64,000 nucleotides of DNA from CAMYOC01 sp963704875 (GTDB lineage Bacteria > Pseudomonadota > Gammaproteobacteria > Steroidobacterales > XN24), in NCBI GenBank assembly GCA_963704875.1, contig CAVPIA010000008.1, positions 62,001-126,000 of the forward strand. The letters are read 5' to 3'. Shown piece after piece: positions 24,217 through 34,306 of this stretch (positions are counted from its first letter, which is position 1; every line of letters starts with the position of its first letter). The notes beneath the pieces were generated by a model. The model saw nothing but the letters and a program-made list of their open reading frames with translations, did not search any database and was not told the origin of the DNA. Both the position numbers and the translations under genes were made by a program.

Positions 24217-25545
24217 TCAAGCTACGGTGCGCGATTGTAGAAAGGTGTCGGAGGCTGCACAAGGCGCACGCGTCAAACGCTCCGGCGCGAGGCCCTCATG
24301 GCTACACATAGACAGGAAATCTCTCTCCGGCAGCGAGATCAGCAGGTCCCAGCCATGATCGGCCGCAACGCTTTCCCCGACCACCGCATCGAGTTCATGC
24401 AGTCGAGCCCGGATGCGGGCCTCGGCGACGTCCAGATGGATTCGACCTCTGACCTGGTCGGCATCGAAAGCACCCCTGATCGCCTCGATCAGCAGCTGAA
24501 TCCCGGCTCCCGTAGATGCAGACAACCATACACGAGTGACGTTCCCGTGTTCGTCCCGCAAAACACGAGGCTTTTCATCCAACAAATCGATTTTGTTGAA
24601 TACCTCGACCTGCCGGACCTGCTCAGCGCCTATCTCAGCAAGGACTTTATTGACCTGTCCGATGCGCTCTATCCGGTGCGGATCAGCGGCGTCCACCACG
24701 TGCAACAGCAGCGAGGCGTCGCGCGTCTCCTGCAAGGTTGATCGAAATGCGGCCACCAGCTCGTGAGGCAGATCGCGGACAAATCCGACGGTATCAGCCA
24801 GCACGATGCTGCGGCCTTCACCCAGGTCCAGGCGGCGCAAGGTCGGATCAAGTGTGGCAAATAACTGGTCGGCAGCAAATACGCGCGAATCCGTCAGCTG
24901 ATTAAATAGTGTCGACTTGCCGGCGTTGGTATATCCGACCAGCGACACCGTCGGCACCTCGGCTTTTTGCCTGGTCCGGCGTCCTTGCTCGCGCTGCTGC
25001 TGCACCCGCTCCAGACGGCGATTGAGCTGCCGGATACGTTGGCCCAGCAAGCGACGGTCGGTCTCCAGCTGGGTTTCACCCGGACCGCGCAGGCCAATGC
25101 CGCCTTTTTGCCGCTCCAGATGAGTCCAGCCACGAACCAGCCGGGTCGCCAGATGCTCCAGTTGTGCAAGCTCCACCTGCAGCTTGCCTTCAAAACTCCG
25201 CGCACGTTGAGCAAAGATGTCGAGGATCAGGCCCGCCCGATCGAGCACCCGACAACGCAGGCTGGCCTCCAGATTGCGCTCCTGACTGGGCGACAGCTCA
25301 TGGTTGAACAGGACCAGCTCGGCGTTCTCATTCTCAACCAGCTCACGCAGCTCGTCGACCTTGCCGCTACCTGCAAAAAACCGTGCGTCGGGCGCACGTC
25401 GGGTCCCGCTGACTGTGGCGCACACATCGGCCCCGGCGGAACGTGCCAGTTCCTGGAACTCTTCAATCTGTTCGTTGGGAACGCGGCTGCCGATGCCGAT
25501 ATGGACGAGAATTGCTCGTTCACCGAGCTTGGGTCTGTCGAACAA
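24217..25545 (-). CDS. hflX: GTPase HflX
   Basis: Ribosome-associated GTPase of 442 residues. The N-terminal HflX domain begins FDRPKLGERAILVHIG. The Obg-like G domain has G1 GYTNAGKST near 203, G3 DTVGF and G4 NKID. I place the start at a TTG (25543-25545) with GGAGG four bases upstream. The frame remains open further, but that stretch lies inside hfq, does not match HflX, and has no site. This leaves a 25-base gap after hfq, as in other species. It is thought to split or rescue ribosomes in stress. Confidence 0.93.
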   Translation of the reverse strand: MFDRPKLGERAILVHIGIGSRVPNEQIEEFQELARSAGADVCATVSGTRRAPDARFFAGSGKVDELRELVENENAELVLFNHELSPSQERNLEASLRCRVLDRAGLILDIFAQRARSFEGKLQVELAQLEHLATRLVRGWTHLERQKGGIGLRGPGETQLETDRRLLGQRIRQLNRRLERVQQQREQGRRTRQKAEVPTVSLVGYTNAGKSTLFNQLTDSRVFAADQLFATLDPTLRRLDLGEGRSIVLADTVGFVRDLPHELVAAFRSTLQETRDASLLLHVVDAADPHRIERIGQVNKVLAEIGAEQVRQVEVFNKIDLLDEKPRVLRDEHGNVTRVWLSASTGAGIQLLIEAIRGAFDADQVRGRIHLDVAEARIRARLHELDAVVGESVAADHGWDLLISLPERDFLSMCSHEGLAPERLTRAPCAASDTFLQSRTVA

Positions 25546-25570
25546 GAATCCTCCGGCGCCTGCGGTGCCT

Positions 25571-25816
25571 TTACTCGCCGCTATCGTCGGCGTCATCCGC
25601 GGCCGGGATGCGCACATTGCGAGCCGGAACGACGGTAGAAATGGCGTGTTTGTATACCATCTGGCTGACGCTGTTCTTGAGCAGCACCACAAACTGGTCA
25701 AAAGACTCGACCTGGCCCTGCAGCTTTATGCCATTCACCAGATAAATTGAAACCGGCACTTTCTCGCGCCGCAGCGCGTTCAGGAACGGATCCTGCAAGC
25801 TCTGTCCTTTGGCCAT
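25571..25816 (-). CDS. hfq: RNA chaperone Hfq
   Basis: An 81-residue Sm-like hexameric RNA chaperone. The Sm1 core is QDPFLNALRREKVPVSIYLVNGIKLQGQVESFDQFVVLL and Sm2 contains VYKHAISTVVP, both close to E. coli. The C-terminal tail after about residue 68 is short and acidic (DDADDSGE), as in Pseudomonas rather than enterics. An AGGAGAGG ribosome-binding site precedes the ATG. It mediates sRNA-mRNA pairing. Confidence 0.98.
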   Translation of the reverse strand: MAKGQSLQDPFLNALRREKVPVSIYLVNGIKLQGQVESFDQFVVLLKNSVSQMVYKHAISTVVPARNVRIPAADDADDSGE

Positions 25817-25932
25817 CTTCCTCTCCTGAAAACCGGCACATGATTTATTTTGTTTTTTGCTGCCGCTTTCAGCAGCGGTTACCCACGCATGCTGATCGCA
25901 AACACAATATCGCCGTCAGTTTACCATACGGG

Positions 25933-26880
25933 TCACGGACTCCGGGGGATTTTGCCGGCCAGATGATGCAATGCAGAATCGGCAGCGCCGCGACCCGTAT
26001 CCATCCGGAATAGGTGCTTTTCGGCCCTCAGCCAGGTCCGTTGTCGCTTGGCCAGCTGACAGGTTGCGATAACCCCGCGGCGTTCGGCCTCGGCCAGTTC
26101 ACAACGTCCCTGCAAAAACTCCCAGATTTGTCGATAACCCACCGCGCGCATCGACGGCAGCCCGGGAAGGATATCGGGGCGCTGCTTCAGCATTTCAACC
26201 TCGGCGACAAAGCCTGCGTCCAGCATGGCCCGAAAACGGTTGCCGATGCGTACCCGCTGGGCCTCCAGGTCGCTCGGCCAAAGAGCAAGCTTGAGCCAAT
26301 CCCGCGGTTGCACCGAGGCCTGCGCCGTTGCCTGCAAATAGCTCAAAGTCTGACCACTCAGGCGATAGACCTCGAGCGCCCGCTGAATGCGTTGCCCGTC
26401 CTGCGGCTTGATCCGCGCCGCCGCAGCCGGATCCACCTGCGCCAGCGTTTCGTGCATCGCTGGCCATCCGATGCGGGTCGCTTCGGCGTCGAGTTCGGCT
26501 CTGATCACCGGATCCGCCGCCGGCAGGCTGGCCAGCCCCTGTTGCAGGGCGCGGAAATACAGCATCGTGCCGCCCACAAGCAGCGGGATACGGCCAGCGT
26601 TGTGAATCTGTTCGATTTCCCTGTTCGCGTCGACAAGAAAACGGCCCGCAGAATAGGCCTCCGCCGGATCGCAGATGTCGATCAGACGGTGCGGACATTG
26701 ACGTAGAAAATCCGCATCCGGTTTGGCCGTGCCGATGTTCATTCCACGATAGACCATTGCGGAATCAACGCTCACCACGTCCAGCGGAAACTCGCCACAC
26801 AAGGTCCGTGCCAGCTCGGTCTTGCCCGATGCAGTCGATCCCATCAACAGGACGACTGGCGGCCTTGGATCACTGGCCAT
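25933..26880 (-). CDS. miaA: tRNA dimethylallyltransferase
   Basis: Transfers a dimethylallyl group to A37 of tRNAs reading UNN codons, 315 residues. The P-loop GSTASGKT lies near residues 13-20, followed by DSAMVYRGMNIGTAKP and the AGRF/DANREI region; the C-terminal QLAKRQRTWLR is the expected closing motif. The start at 26880 is four bases past the mutL stop; the longer frame would run into mutL. Upstream of hfq, as in E. coli. Confidence 0.96.
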   Translation of the reverse strand: MASDPRPPVVLLMGSTASGKTELARTLCGEFPLDVVSVDSAMVYRGMNIGTAKPDADFLRQCPHRLIDICDPAEAYSAGRFLVDANREIEQIHNAGRIPLLVGGTMLYFRALQQGLASLPAADPVIRAELDAEATRIGWPAMHETLAQVDPAAAARIKPQDGQRIQRALEVYRLSGQTLSYLQATAQASVQPRDWLKLALWPSDLEAQRVRIGNRFRAMLDAGFVAEVEMLKQRPDILPGLPSMRAVGYRQIWEFLQGRCELAEAERRGVIATCQLAKRQRTWLRAEKHLFRMDTGRGAADSALHHLAGKIPRSP

Positions 26881-26884
26881 CAAT

Positions 26885-28642
26885 CTACCGACCGCGCAAG
26901 AACAGCCGATCCAGGTCCTGCATCGCCAGCTGAGTCCATGTCGGCCGGCCATGGTTGCATTGATCGCTGCGCTCGGTGCGTTCCATGTCGCGCAACAGCG
27001 CGTTCATTTCCGGAATCGTGAGTCTGCGATTCGCCCGTACCGATCCATGACAGGCCATCGTTGAAAGCAGTTCGTTGATTCGCTCTTCCACTCGCCGGCT
27101 TGCGCCCGAACTGGAAAAATCCGACAACACATCCCGCACCAGGGCCTCAGCATCGGCTTCCCGCAGCAAGGCCGGTACGTGTCTTACGGAGAGTGTTTCC
27201 ACGCCCACCCGGCGCAGTTCGAAACCGAGTTCCGCAAATGCCTCAGCCTGATCCTCGGCCATCTCGGCCTCAGCCACACTGACCCGCAGGCTCACCGGTA
27301 CCAGCAGGGGTTGTGACCGGATCGCACCCTCGCCCTGTGCCTGCTTGAGACCTTCGTAGACTATTCGTTCGTGCGCGGCATGCATATCTACCAGCACCAG
27401 GCCCTTGCTGTTTTGCGCAAGAATGTAGATCCCGTGAAGTTGCGCCAGCGCCGACCCAAGTGGCAGTTCTTCCGTGCCATCGTCATCGGGGGGTGAAGCC
27501 GAAGCGAGGCGTTCGAATGCCGCGAGCGCGCCTCCATCCGCGATCCCCAGACGCATCGGCTGCTGCAGGCCCGTTGATCGGCCAGCAGCCGCGACGGATG
27601 CCGGCGCCCCGCCTGAAGCGGCCGGTGCGACACCGCTCCCACCAGCACGGGTGCCGGCCAGCGCTTGCTCGATCGTGTGAAACAGAAAAGCGTGAACACT
27701 GCCCGATTCGCGGAAACGGACCTCATGTTTGGTCGGGTGTGCGTTGACATCGACCAGCGTCGGGTCCATCTCCAGATACAATACACAGGCAGGATGACGC
27801 CCATGAAACAGGACATCGCTGTAGCCGGCGCGAAGCGCATGGCTGATGACCTTGTCCCGTACCACGCGTCCGTTGAGATATACATACTGCAGGTCCGCCT
27901 GGGCCCGGGAAAACGTCGGCAATCCCAGCCAACCCCAGAGCCGCATTCCCGAAGCTGCATGGCTGACAAACATCGCCTGTTCGACAAAAGCCGATCCGCA
28001 TATTTCTGCGACACGTCGATCCATCGCTTGCTGATCTGCCGCCGGCGGCAGATCAAACACTGCGCGCTGATTGTGAAGCAAGCGGAAGCCGACATCGAAA
28101 CGACTGAGCGCCACACGCCGGGCGATACGATTGAGATGACTGAACTCGGTCCGCTCGGTACGCATGAACTTGCGCCGCGCGGGGGTGTTGTAAAACAGAT
28201 CGCGCACCTCAACGGTGGTACCCAGAGGATGCGCCACAGGCCCGCCGTTATCATGCCGGCCACCCTCTACTTCGACGCGCCAGCCGGACTCTGCATTGGC
28301 GGTGCGCGAGCTCAGGGTCAATCTCGACACAGAGGCAATACTGGGCAAGGCCTCGCCACGGAAACCCAGCGTTGCCACCCCTTCAAGGTCGTCCAGGCTG
28401 GCGATCTTGCTGGTGGCGTGCCTGGCCAGGGCCAGGGGTAGTTCGTCGGCAGCAATGCCCATGCCATCGTCGCGCACCCGGCACAGACGCAAACCGCCGT
28501 TCTCGACCTCGACAAGCACCCGGCGGGCGCCAGCGTCCAGGCTGTTTTCCAGCAACTCCTTGAGCACCGATGCCGGACGCTCTATGACCTCGCCGGCAGC
28601 GATTTGATTGACAAGTTGAGACGGTAGTTCGCGGATCGGCAT
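26885..28642 (-). CDS. mutL: DNA mismatch repair protein MutL with endonuclease-type motif
   Basis: A 585-residue mismatch repair ATPase. The GHKL N-terminal domain shows NQIAAGEVIERPASVLKELLENSLDAG, DDGMGI, TLGFRGEALPSI and the GTTVEV-NTPARRKF segment. A long Ala/Gly/Ser linker (about 330-390) leads to the dimerisation domain. The latter has DMHAAHERIVYE, close to the DQHA(X)2E(X)4E metal-binding motif of nicking MutL proteins and absent from E. coli MutL, and a C-terminal CNHGRPTW zinc-binding element. It probably nicks DNA itself, fitting methyl-independent repair. Confidence 0.96.
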   Translation of the reverse strand: MPIRELPSQLVNQIAAGEVIERPASVLKELLENSLDAGARRVLVEVENGGLRLCRVRDDGMGIAADELPLALARHATSKIASLDDLEGVATLGFRGEALPSIASVSRLTLSSRTANAESGWRVEVEGGRHDNGGPVAHPLGTTVEVRDLFYNTPARRKFMRTERTEFSHLNRIARRVALSRFDVGFRLLHNQRAVFDLPPAADQQAMDRRVAEICGSAFVEQAMFVSHAASGMRLWGWLGLPTFSRAQADLQYVYLNGRVVRDKVISHALRAGYSDVLFHGRHPACVLYLEMDPTLVDVNAHPTKHEVRFRESGSVHAFLFHTIEQALAGTRAGGSGVAPAASGGAPASVAAAGRSTGLQQPMRLGIADGGALAAFERLASASPPDDDGTEELPLGSALAQLHGIYILAQNSKGLVLVDMHAAHERIVYEGLKQAQGEGAIRSQPLLVPVSLRVSVAEAEMAEDQAEAFAELGFELRRVGVETLSVRHVPALLREADAEALVRDVLSDFSSSGASRRVEERINELLSTMACHGSVRANRRLTIPEMNALLRDMERTERSDQCNHGRPTWTQLAMQDLDRLFLRGR

Positions 28643-28704
28643 GGCGAGGACCGGAGGATACCGGAATTGCCGCCGCCAAGTCCCGTGGCAACCGGGATCG
28701 CGAC

Positions 28705-30051
28705 TCAGGAACCGCTGCTGGAGGGAATCTGCAGAACCTGTCCGATGCGGATGCGGTCGTTCTTTAGCCGATTTTGACGACGCAATGCACTCATGGACAC
28801 ATTGTATCGAGAGGCGATGCCGGACAAGGTGTCACCGCTGACAATAATGTGCTCAACCGATTGGCCGCGTGCCGGCGCACCCTGCCGGGCGAGCAGGCTG
28901 CCCGGCGGTGGATTGTCATAGAAATAGGCGCGAACGCCACCGAGGATAGCGGTGGCCAGCGCCTCCTGGTGCTGGCCGCTCTTCAATTGCTTCTCTTCGG
29001 TCGGGTTGGAGATAAACGCCGTCTCAACCAGGATCGATGGGATATCCGGTGACTTCAGAACCAGAAAACCGGCCCGACCAACGGTTCGCCGATGCAGTTT
29101 GTTCACACTCCCGAGACGACCGAGCACCAGTTCCGCAACGTTGTTGCTGGCGTCGATCGAGGCGGTCTGCGAGAGGTCCAGCAGCACGGAGGCGAGCATC
29201 GCATCCTTGTCATCCAGACTGACACCACCGACAAGGTCTGCGGAATTCTCCCGCTCCGCCAGCCAGCGGGACGCCTCGTCTGAAGCACCCCGGGGCGACA
29301 GCACATACACTGAGGAGCCCCTTGCCTCGCGCCTCTTGAAAGCGTCCGCGTGAATGGAAACAAAAAGATCCGCACGCTGCTGCCGCGCACGATCGATGCG
29401 CTGACGCAAGGGCACAAAATAGTCGCCGTCGCGGGTCAGGTAGCCGCGCATGCCCGGTTCCTTGTCGATCTTCGCCTTCAGGCGCTTGGCGATCTGCAGC
29501 ACGACGTCTTTTTCGCGCGTGCCGCTGCGTCCGACAGCCCCGGGATCCTTACCACCATGACCTGCATCGATGGCAATGACGACATCTCTGCCGCGCTCAG
29601 ACGCAGGCGCCGCCTTGACGATGCGGTTCGTGCCCTGCCCTTCGAGGTCTATAACCAGACGGTGGCCGCTGTTTCCATCCGGTGGCACCGCAAACGAGCG
29701 TGGCCGTACCGGCGCTGAGAGATCCAGCACGACCCGGGCATCGCCATTATTGCGGTTAGCCAGTCTGACCCCGCGCACGATACCGGTCGGCGCGGGCAGA
29801 CCGATGCTGGATGCATCAATGCTGGTCGCATGCAAATCGACCACGACCCGGGATGGGTTGGTCAGGGTAAATACGGTATGACTGACGGGCCGTTTCAGAT
29901 CGAGGACGACCCGCGTGGACTCCCCACCGTTCGCAATCCGGATGCGCTGGACGCCATCGCTGGCGGCGGCATGGACAAGGCCTGCAGCACACATCAGCAA
30001 CGCCATCAGCGCGACCGTTGCAGTGGCCGTTGTCAACCGATGAGTACGCAT
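28705..30051 (-). CDS. N-acetylmuramoyl-L-alanine amidase, AMIN-Amidase_3-LysM
   Basis: A 448-residue periplasmic amidase of the AmiB/AmiC type that cleaves the peptide from MurNAc to split septal peptidoglycan. The chosen ATG (30051) gives a signal peptide (ALMALLMCAAGLVHAAA). Then come an AMIN domain (about 30-125), an Amidase_3 domain (about 150-375) with IDAGHGGKDPGAVG, VSIHADAF and VETAFISNP zinc/catalytic motifs, and a C-terminal LysM (about 395-440; ending GQVLQIPS). Position between tsaE and mutL matches E. coli amiB. An upstream in-frame ATG at 30171 would add a second hydrophobic stretch and is less likely. Confidence 0.94.
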   Translation of the reverse strand: MRTHRLTTATATVALMALLMCAAGLVHAAASDGVQRIRIANGGESTRVVLDLKRPVSHTVFTLTNPSRVVVDLHATSIDASSIGLPAPTGIVRGVRLANRNNGDARVVLDLSAPVRPRSFAVPPDGNSGHRLVIDLEGQGTNRIVKAAPASERGRDVVIAIDAGHGGKDPGAVGRSGTREKDVVLQIAKRLKAKIDKEPGMRGYLTRDGDYFVPLRQRIDRARQQRADLFVSIHADAFKRREARGSSVYVLSPRGASDEASRWLAERENSADLVGGVSLDDKDAMLASVLLDLSQTASIDASNNVAELVLGRLGSVNKLHRRTVGRAGFLVLKSPDIPSILVETAFISNPTEEKQLKSGQHQEALATAILGGVRAYFYDNPPPGSLLARQGAPARGQSVEHIIVSGDTLSGIASRYNVSMSALRRQNRLKNDRIRIGQVLQIPSSSGS

Positions 30052-30206
30052 GTCCCCAGGATTCTCCCCACTCGCTTGCCCGAATATATCCATAGGATTC
30101 CCGGGCTTATTGCTGTTAGCGAGGATCAACTTTAACCACAGCAGACCGACCAGCGCAAGATTTCCCGCCAAATTAAGCAGATACGAGGAAAAGCTGTACT
30201 GAGGTC

Positions 30207-30698
30207 TTAAATGGGAGGCTGAGGCCCGGGATCGCCGGCCAGCAGCGTGTTAACAAGCATTTTGCCGCGCTCCGTGCCACCGGCCAAATTGGCGCGTCGC
30301 CCCGTCCCATCGAGATCGAGACGCACCTTGACGTCAACGGCCGGCAATTGCCCTCCGGCCCGCTGCGGCCATTCCATCAGCACCAGGGACTCACCCTCGA
30401 ACACGTCCCGGAAGCCGAGAAATTCGAGTTCGGCCGCATCTGCAAGTCGATACAGATCGAGGTGCAGGACCGTCCGACCCGCCAATTCATAGGGTTCGAT
30501 CAGGGTATAAGTCGGGCTGGGTACCCGTCCCTGGTGTCCCAATGCACGGATAAAACCACGCGCCAGCGTGGTCTTGCCGGCGCCCAGAGGGCCATCGAGC
30601 GTGACCAGCCACGCGCCTGGCTGGATACGCAGCGCCTCAGCAATACTGGCACCCAGGCGCTCGGTGGCGACCGGATCTGCCAACGTCAGGCTCAGCAT
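30207..30698 (-). CDS. tsaE: tRNA threonylcarbamoyladenosine biosynthesis ATPase TsaE
   Basis: A 163-residue P-loop ATPase that works with TsaB and TsaD to make t6A37 in tRNA. Walker A GPLGAGKTT lies near residues 34-42, followed by VPSPTYTLIEPY, LDLYRL and EWPQRAG. The start (30698) overlaps the nnr stop by seven bases. The longer frame starting at 30923 lies inside nnr and has no match to the family. Confidence 0.95.
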   Translation of the reverse strand: MLSLTLADPVATERLGASIAEALRIQPGAWLVTLDGPLGAGKTTLARGFIRALGHQGRVPSPTYTLIEPYELAGRTVLHLDLYRLADAAELEFLGFRDVFEGESLVLMEWPQRAGGQLPAVDVKVRLDLDGTGRRANLAGGTERGKMLVNTLLAGDPGPQPPI

Positions 30699-32173
30699 CC
30701 GGGGTTTACCGGAATCCGGATTGCGTCGAACAGATCTGAAGCAATTAAGCCACGCGGCCGGGTGCCTGCGGCCATGTCGCCGGCCCGGGCGTGTGCCCAT
30801 ACGCCGCAACGTGCAGCCAGAGAAAGATCCGCGGATTGCGCAGCGATCGCCGCAACGATCCCGGTCAACACATCGCCCATGCCGGCCACGGCCATGCCGG
30901 GATTCCCCGCCGCACACAGCCACGGCGTTTCGCTCGCGGTCTGCACCAGGCTGCCAGCACCCTTCAGTACGATCGTGCCACCGAAGCGCCGTGCCAGACG
31001 CGACACACAGTCGAAGCGATCTTGCTGCACGGCTGCCGTATCGATACCCAGAAGTCGCGCCGCTTCCCCGGGATGCGGCGTCAACACCCAGTCGTCGCGC
31101 TGGCGCGGAGATTCAGCGAGCAAATTGAGGCCATCGGCATCCACGATCAGTGGCAAGGCGCTGGCAAAAACCGCATCCGCCATCTCGCGGGACCAGTCGC
31201 TTCGACCCAGACCGGGACCCAGCGCGACTATCGTTGCCCGCGTGAGCAATGGGACCAGATCTGCCGCCCGGGTGACGCCGTGACACATCAGTTCGGGTCG
31301 GCCGGCAGCAATCACAGGAACATGCGCCGGCAGGGTTGCCACTGACACCAGACCGGCGCCGGCGCGCAGCGCGGCCTCTCCCGCGAGGCGTGCGGCACCT
31401 GGCATCCCCGCTCCACCCCCGACCACGACGACGTGGCCGGAATCGCCCTTGTGCGCATCCGCGGGTCGCGGCGGGAGTGCTGTTTCGATCTGCTCCGAGG
31501 TAATCAGCCGCGCCCTGAGCGGAACGCCGTCGCCAGCTTCCGTGGGGATATCGAGATCATCGAACACGATCTCGCCACACAATGCCGGGCCGCTCGAAGT
31601 CAGCATCCCGGCCTTCATCCCGACGAAGCTGACCGTCAGATCTGCGCAAACCGCGGCGCCCATGATGGTGCCTGTATCCACGTTCAGGCCACTGGGCGTA
31701 TCGACTGCCACGACCGGAACCGACGCCTGGTTGATTGCGCTTACTGCTTGCGCAAAGACGCCGTCCACGTTGCGATCCAGACCGGTGCCCAGCAGTGCGT
31801 CAACGATCACCCCATGCTCGCAGGCAGAAAGGCCGCTCCAGGCCTCGATAGTGCCGCCGGCAGCGGAAAAATCCCTCGCCGCCTGACTTGCGTCGCCGCG
31901 CAGACGCTCGGGATCCACGACCGCATGCGCCCGCACCGGGTAACCGGCCTCAAGCGCCAGACGCGCAACCACATAGCCATCGCCTGCGTTATTGCCGGCA
32001 CCGCAAACGACGACCAGAGACCGGCCCGGCCAGCGCCGGCGTATCTGTGCAAATACAGCAGCTCCGGCACGGCACATGAGGTCGTAACCGGGGACGCCAA
32101 ACTCATGGATCGTGCGTCGATCGAGTTCCCGTACACCGGCCGCCGCGTAGAGTCGTTCGGGCAAGCCACTCAT
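30692..32173 (-). CDS. nnr: bifunctional NAD(P)H-hydrate epimerase / ADP-dependent dehydratase
   Basis: Repairs damaged NADHX and NADPHX, 493 residues. The N-terminal YjeF epimerase domain (about 1-215) contains VVCGAGNNAGDGYVVARL and VDTPSGLNVDTG. The C-terminal ribokinase-like dehydratase (about 225-490) has GDSGHVVVVGGGAGMPGAARL, GPGLGRSDW, the LTPHPGEAARLLG motif and NPGMAVAGMGDVLTGI. Divergent from queG with a 60-base gap. Confidence 0.96.
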   Translation of the reverse strand: MSGLPERLYAAAGVRELDRRTIHEFGVPGYDLMCRAGAAVFAQIRRRWPGRSLVVVCGAGNNAGDGYVVARLALEAGYPVRAHAVVDPERLRGDASQAARDFSAAGGTIEAWSGLSACEHGVIVDALLGTGLDRNVDGVFAQAVSAINQASVPVVAVDTPSGLNVDTGTIMGAAVCADLTVSFVGMKAGMLTSSGPALCGEIVFDDLDIPTEAGDGVPLRARLITSEQIETALPPRPADAHKGDSGHVVVVGGGAGMPGAARLAGEAALRAGAGLVSVATLPAHVPVIAAGRPELMCHGVTRAADLVPLLTRATIVALGPGLGRSDWSREMADAVFASALPLIVDADGLNLLAESPRQRDDWVLTPHPGEAARLLGIDTAAVQQDRFDCVSRLARRFGGTIVLKGAGSLVQTASETPWLCAAGNPGMAVAGMGDVLTGIVAAIAAQSADLSLAARCGVWAHARAGDMAAGTRPRGLIASDLFDAIRIPVNPGC

Positions 32174-32233
32174 ACTGGCGATTATACTTCTCGCGTCACC
32201 CTGCCAGATACACAGTCGGACAGAAAACAGAAC

Positions 32234-33331
32234 ATGGCCAACCCAGCGCCTGATGCCAGTGAACTAGCGAGGCTCGCAGCCCGGATCAAGGACTGGGGTA
32301 AGGAGCTCGGTTTTCAGCAGACAGGCATCACTCGCACAGAACAGGAAACGAGCGGTCTGGCGAGTGACGAAGCCTATCTCGAGCGCTGGCTGCGCGACGG
32401 CCGTCACGGCGAAATGGACTACATGCAGCGCCATGGAACGCGACGCAGTCGACCACAGGAATTGCGACCCGGCACGCTGTCAGTGATTTCCGTGCGAATG
32501 GACTATCTGCCGCCGTCCAGCCGCGACTCCTGGTCGGTCCTGGAAGACGGCGAGCTCGCCTTTGTTTCGCGTTATGCGCTGGGTCGGGACTATCACAAGG
32601 TATTGCGCCGCCGGCTACAGAAGCTGGCGGAACGAATACAGGCGCTGATCGGAGATTTTGGCTACCGGGCATTTGTCGACAGCGCGCCGGTGCTGGAAAA
32701 GCCCCTGGCGCGCGATGCCGGGCTGGGCTGGATCGGCAAGCACACCAATCTGATCAATCGCCGGGCCGGTTCATGGTTCTTCCTCGGTGAGTTGTTTACT
32801 GATCTGCCGCTGCCGGCTGACGCGCCCGCCAGTGAACATTGCGGTAGCTGCACCGCCTGTATCGATGTGTGTCCGACCAGGGCGATCACCGGGCCATGGG
32901 AACTCGACGCACGCCTATGCATTTCCTATCTGACGATCGAACACGGCGGACCGATTCCCGAACACCTGCGCCCCGCTCTGGGCAACCGGATTTATGGTTG
33001 CGATGATTGTCAGCTGGTGTGTCCATGGAACAAATTCGCTTCCCTGAGCGTGGAACCTGACTTCGCAGTCCGACACGGTCTGGACGATGCGAGCCTGATC
33101 ACCTTGTTCGGCTGGAGCGAAGACGAGTTCCTGCGCTATACCGAAGGAAGCGCCATACGGCGCATCGGCCACCAGCGCTGGTTGCGCAATATCGCGGTCG
33201 CTCTGGGCAACGCACCCGCTTCTGCGGAGGTGCAGGCCGCGCTGATCGCGCGGCGCGATCATCCGTCGCCGCTGGTCCGGGAGCATGTGGCCTGGGCATT
33301 GGCCCGGCAACAGATGCCTGCCCCGACGTAG
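32234..33331 (+). CDS. queG: epoxyqueuosine reductase
   Basis: Cobalamin-dependent enzyme catalysing the last step of queuosine synthesis in tRNA, 365 residues. Two 4Fe-4S clusters are indicated by CGSCTACIDVCPTRAI (about 200-215) and CDDCQLVCPWN (about 257-267). The start MANPAPD at 32234 matches family length; the frame is open for 800 bases upstream, but that part is antisense to nnr. Divergent from nnr. Confidence 0.95.
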   Translation: MANPAPDASELARLAARIKDWGKELGFQQTGITRTEQETSGLASDEAYLERWLRDGRHGEMDYMQRHGTRRSRPQELRPGTLSVISVRMDYLPPSSRDSWSVLEDGELAFVSRYALGRDYHKVLRRRLQKLAERIQALIGDFGYRAFVDSAPVLEKPLARDAGLGWIGKHTNLINRRAGSWFFLGELFTDLPLPADAPASEHCGSCTACIDVCPTRAITGPWELDARLCISYLTIEHGGPIPEHLRPALGNRIYGCDDCQLVCPWNKFASLSVEPDFAVRHGLDDASLITLFGWSEDEFLRYTEGSAIRRIGHQRWLRNIAVALGNAPASAEVQAALIARRDHPSPLVREHVAWALARQQMPAPT

Positions 33332-33411
33332 CGAGTTGTTCTTTTCAGTGAAGTCCGGATCACGGCGCGCCCGGCGCAGCTGAATTCATCGACAGTGGGC
33401 AGCTGTCCAAA

Positions 33412-34263
33412 CTAGCGTGGCGCGGTCACCCGGAGATTGTCGATCAGCCTCGCCCGACCCAGCCAGGCCGCGGCCATCACCACCCAGTCCCTGCCTGGGA
33501 CAGGTTCCCCCAGTGTTTCCGCATCGCGGATTTCGAAATAGTCCGGCCGCATACCCGCCGCTTCCAGCATGGATGTCCCCTGGGCTGCCAATTGCCGAAA
33601 TTCGCTGACACCTACCGCAAGCGCCCCGGCCGTCTGCCGCAGCGTCTGGTACAAAGCCGGCGCGACTGCGCGTTGCCCGGCGTCCAGATAGCGATTGCGC
33701 GAACTCATCGCCAGACCGTCCGCTTCACGGTGAGTCGGCGCGCTGATTATTTCCACCGGGAAGCACAGATCGTGAGTCAGGCGCCGGATCACCATGAGCT
33801 GCTGATAGTCCTTCTCGCCGAACACAGCCGCGTCCGGATCAACCAGATTGAACAGCTTGCTGACGATGGTAGCGACGCCGCGGAAGTGTCCCTGGCGGAA
33901 ACGGCCACACAGCACGTCCGACAGGGCCGGCACTTCGACATACGTGACGGCGTCTGTGCCGCCAGGGTAGATCTCGCCGATATCGGGCAGGAACAATGCA
34001 TCGACCCCGGCATCTACCAGTCGATCCCGGTCTTGCTGTTCGGTTCGAGGATAGGATTCATAGTCCTCATCCGGAGCAAACTGCATCGGATTGACGAAGA
34101 TGCTGACCACCACGCGATCGGCCTGGGACTGGGCCACACGCACCAGGGTCAGGTGACCGTCATGCAGATTGCCCATGGTCGGCACAAAAGCAACCCGTTC
34201 CCGCTCTGCTTTCCAGCGGCCAACCCGGGTTCTGAGTTCATTAACATCGGAAACGACGAACAT
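33412..34263 (-). CDS. panC: pantothenate synthetase
   Basis: ATP-dependent joining of pantoate and beta-alanine, 283 residues. Motifs: FVPTMGNLHDGHLTLV (HxGH-like nucleotide site, about 27-42), VSIFVNPMQFAPDEDY, FGEKDYQQLMVIRRL and the KMSKS-like AMSSRNRYL. It follows panB by 43 bases on the same strand. No panD is present nearby. Confidence 0.96.
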   Translation of the reverse strand: MFVVSDVNELRTRVGRWKAERERVAFVPTMGNLHDGHLTLVRVAQSQADRVVVSIFVNPMQFAPDEDYESYPRTEQQDRDRLVDAGVDALFLPDIGEIYPGGTDAVTYVEVPALSDVLCGRFRQGHFRGVATIVSKLFNLVDPDAAVFGEKDYQQLMVIRRLTHDLCFPVEIISAPTHREADGLAMSSRNRYLDAGQRAVAPALYQTLRQTAGALAVGVSEFRQLAAQGTSMLEAAGMRPDYFEIRDAETLGEPVPGRDWVVMAAAWLGRARLIDNLRVTAPR

Positions 34264-34306
34264 GTTGGGGACTCGGCTGGCTGCTGCTGTCTCAGATCAG
34301 ATGGAC

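Noticed and set aside
31433..32233. N-terminal extension of queG
   Set aside because: The frame is open but antisense to nnr and absent from the queG family; ATG 32234 fits.
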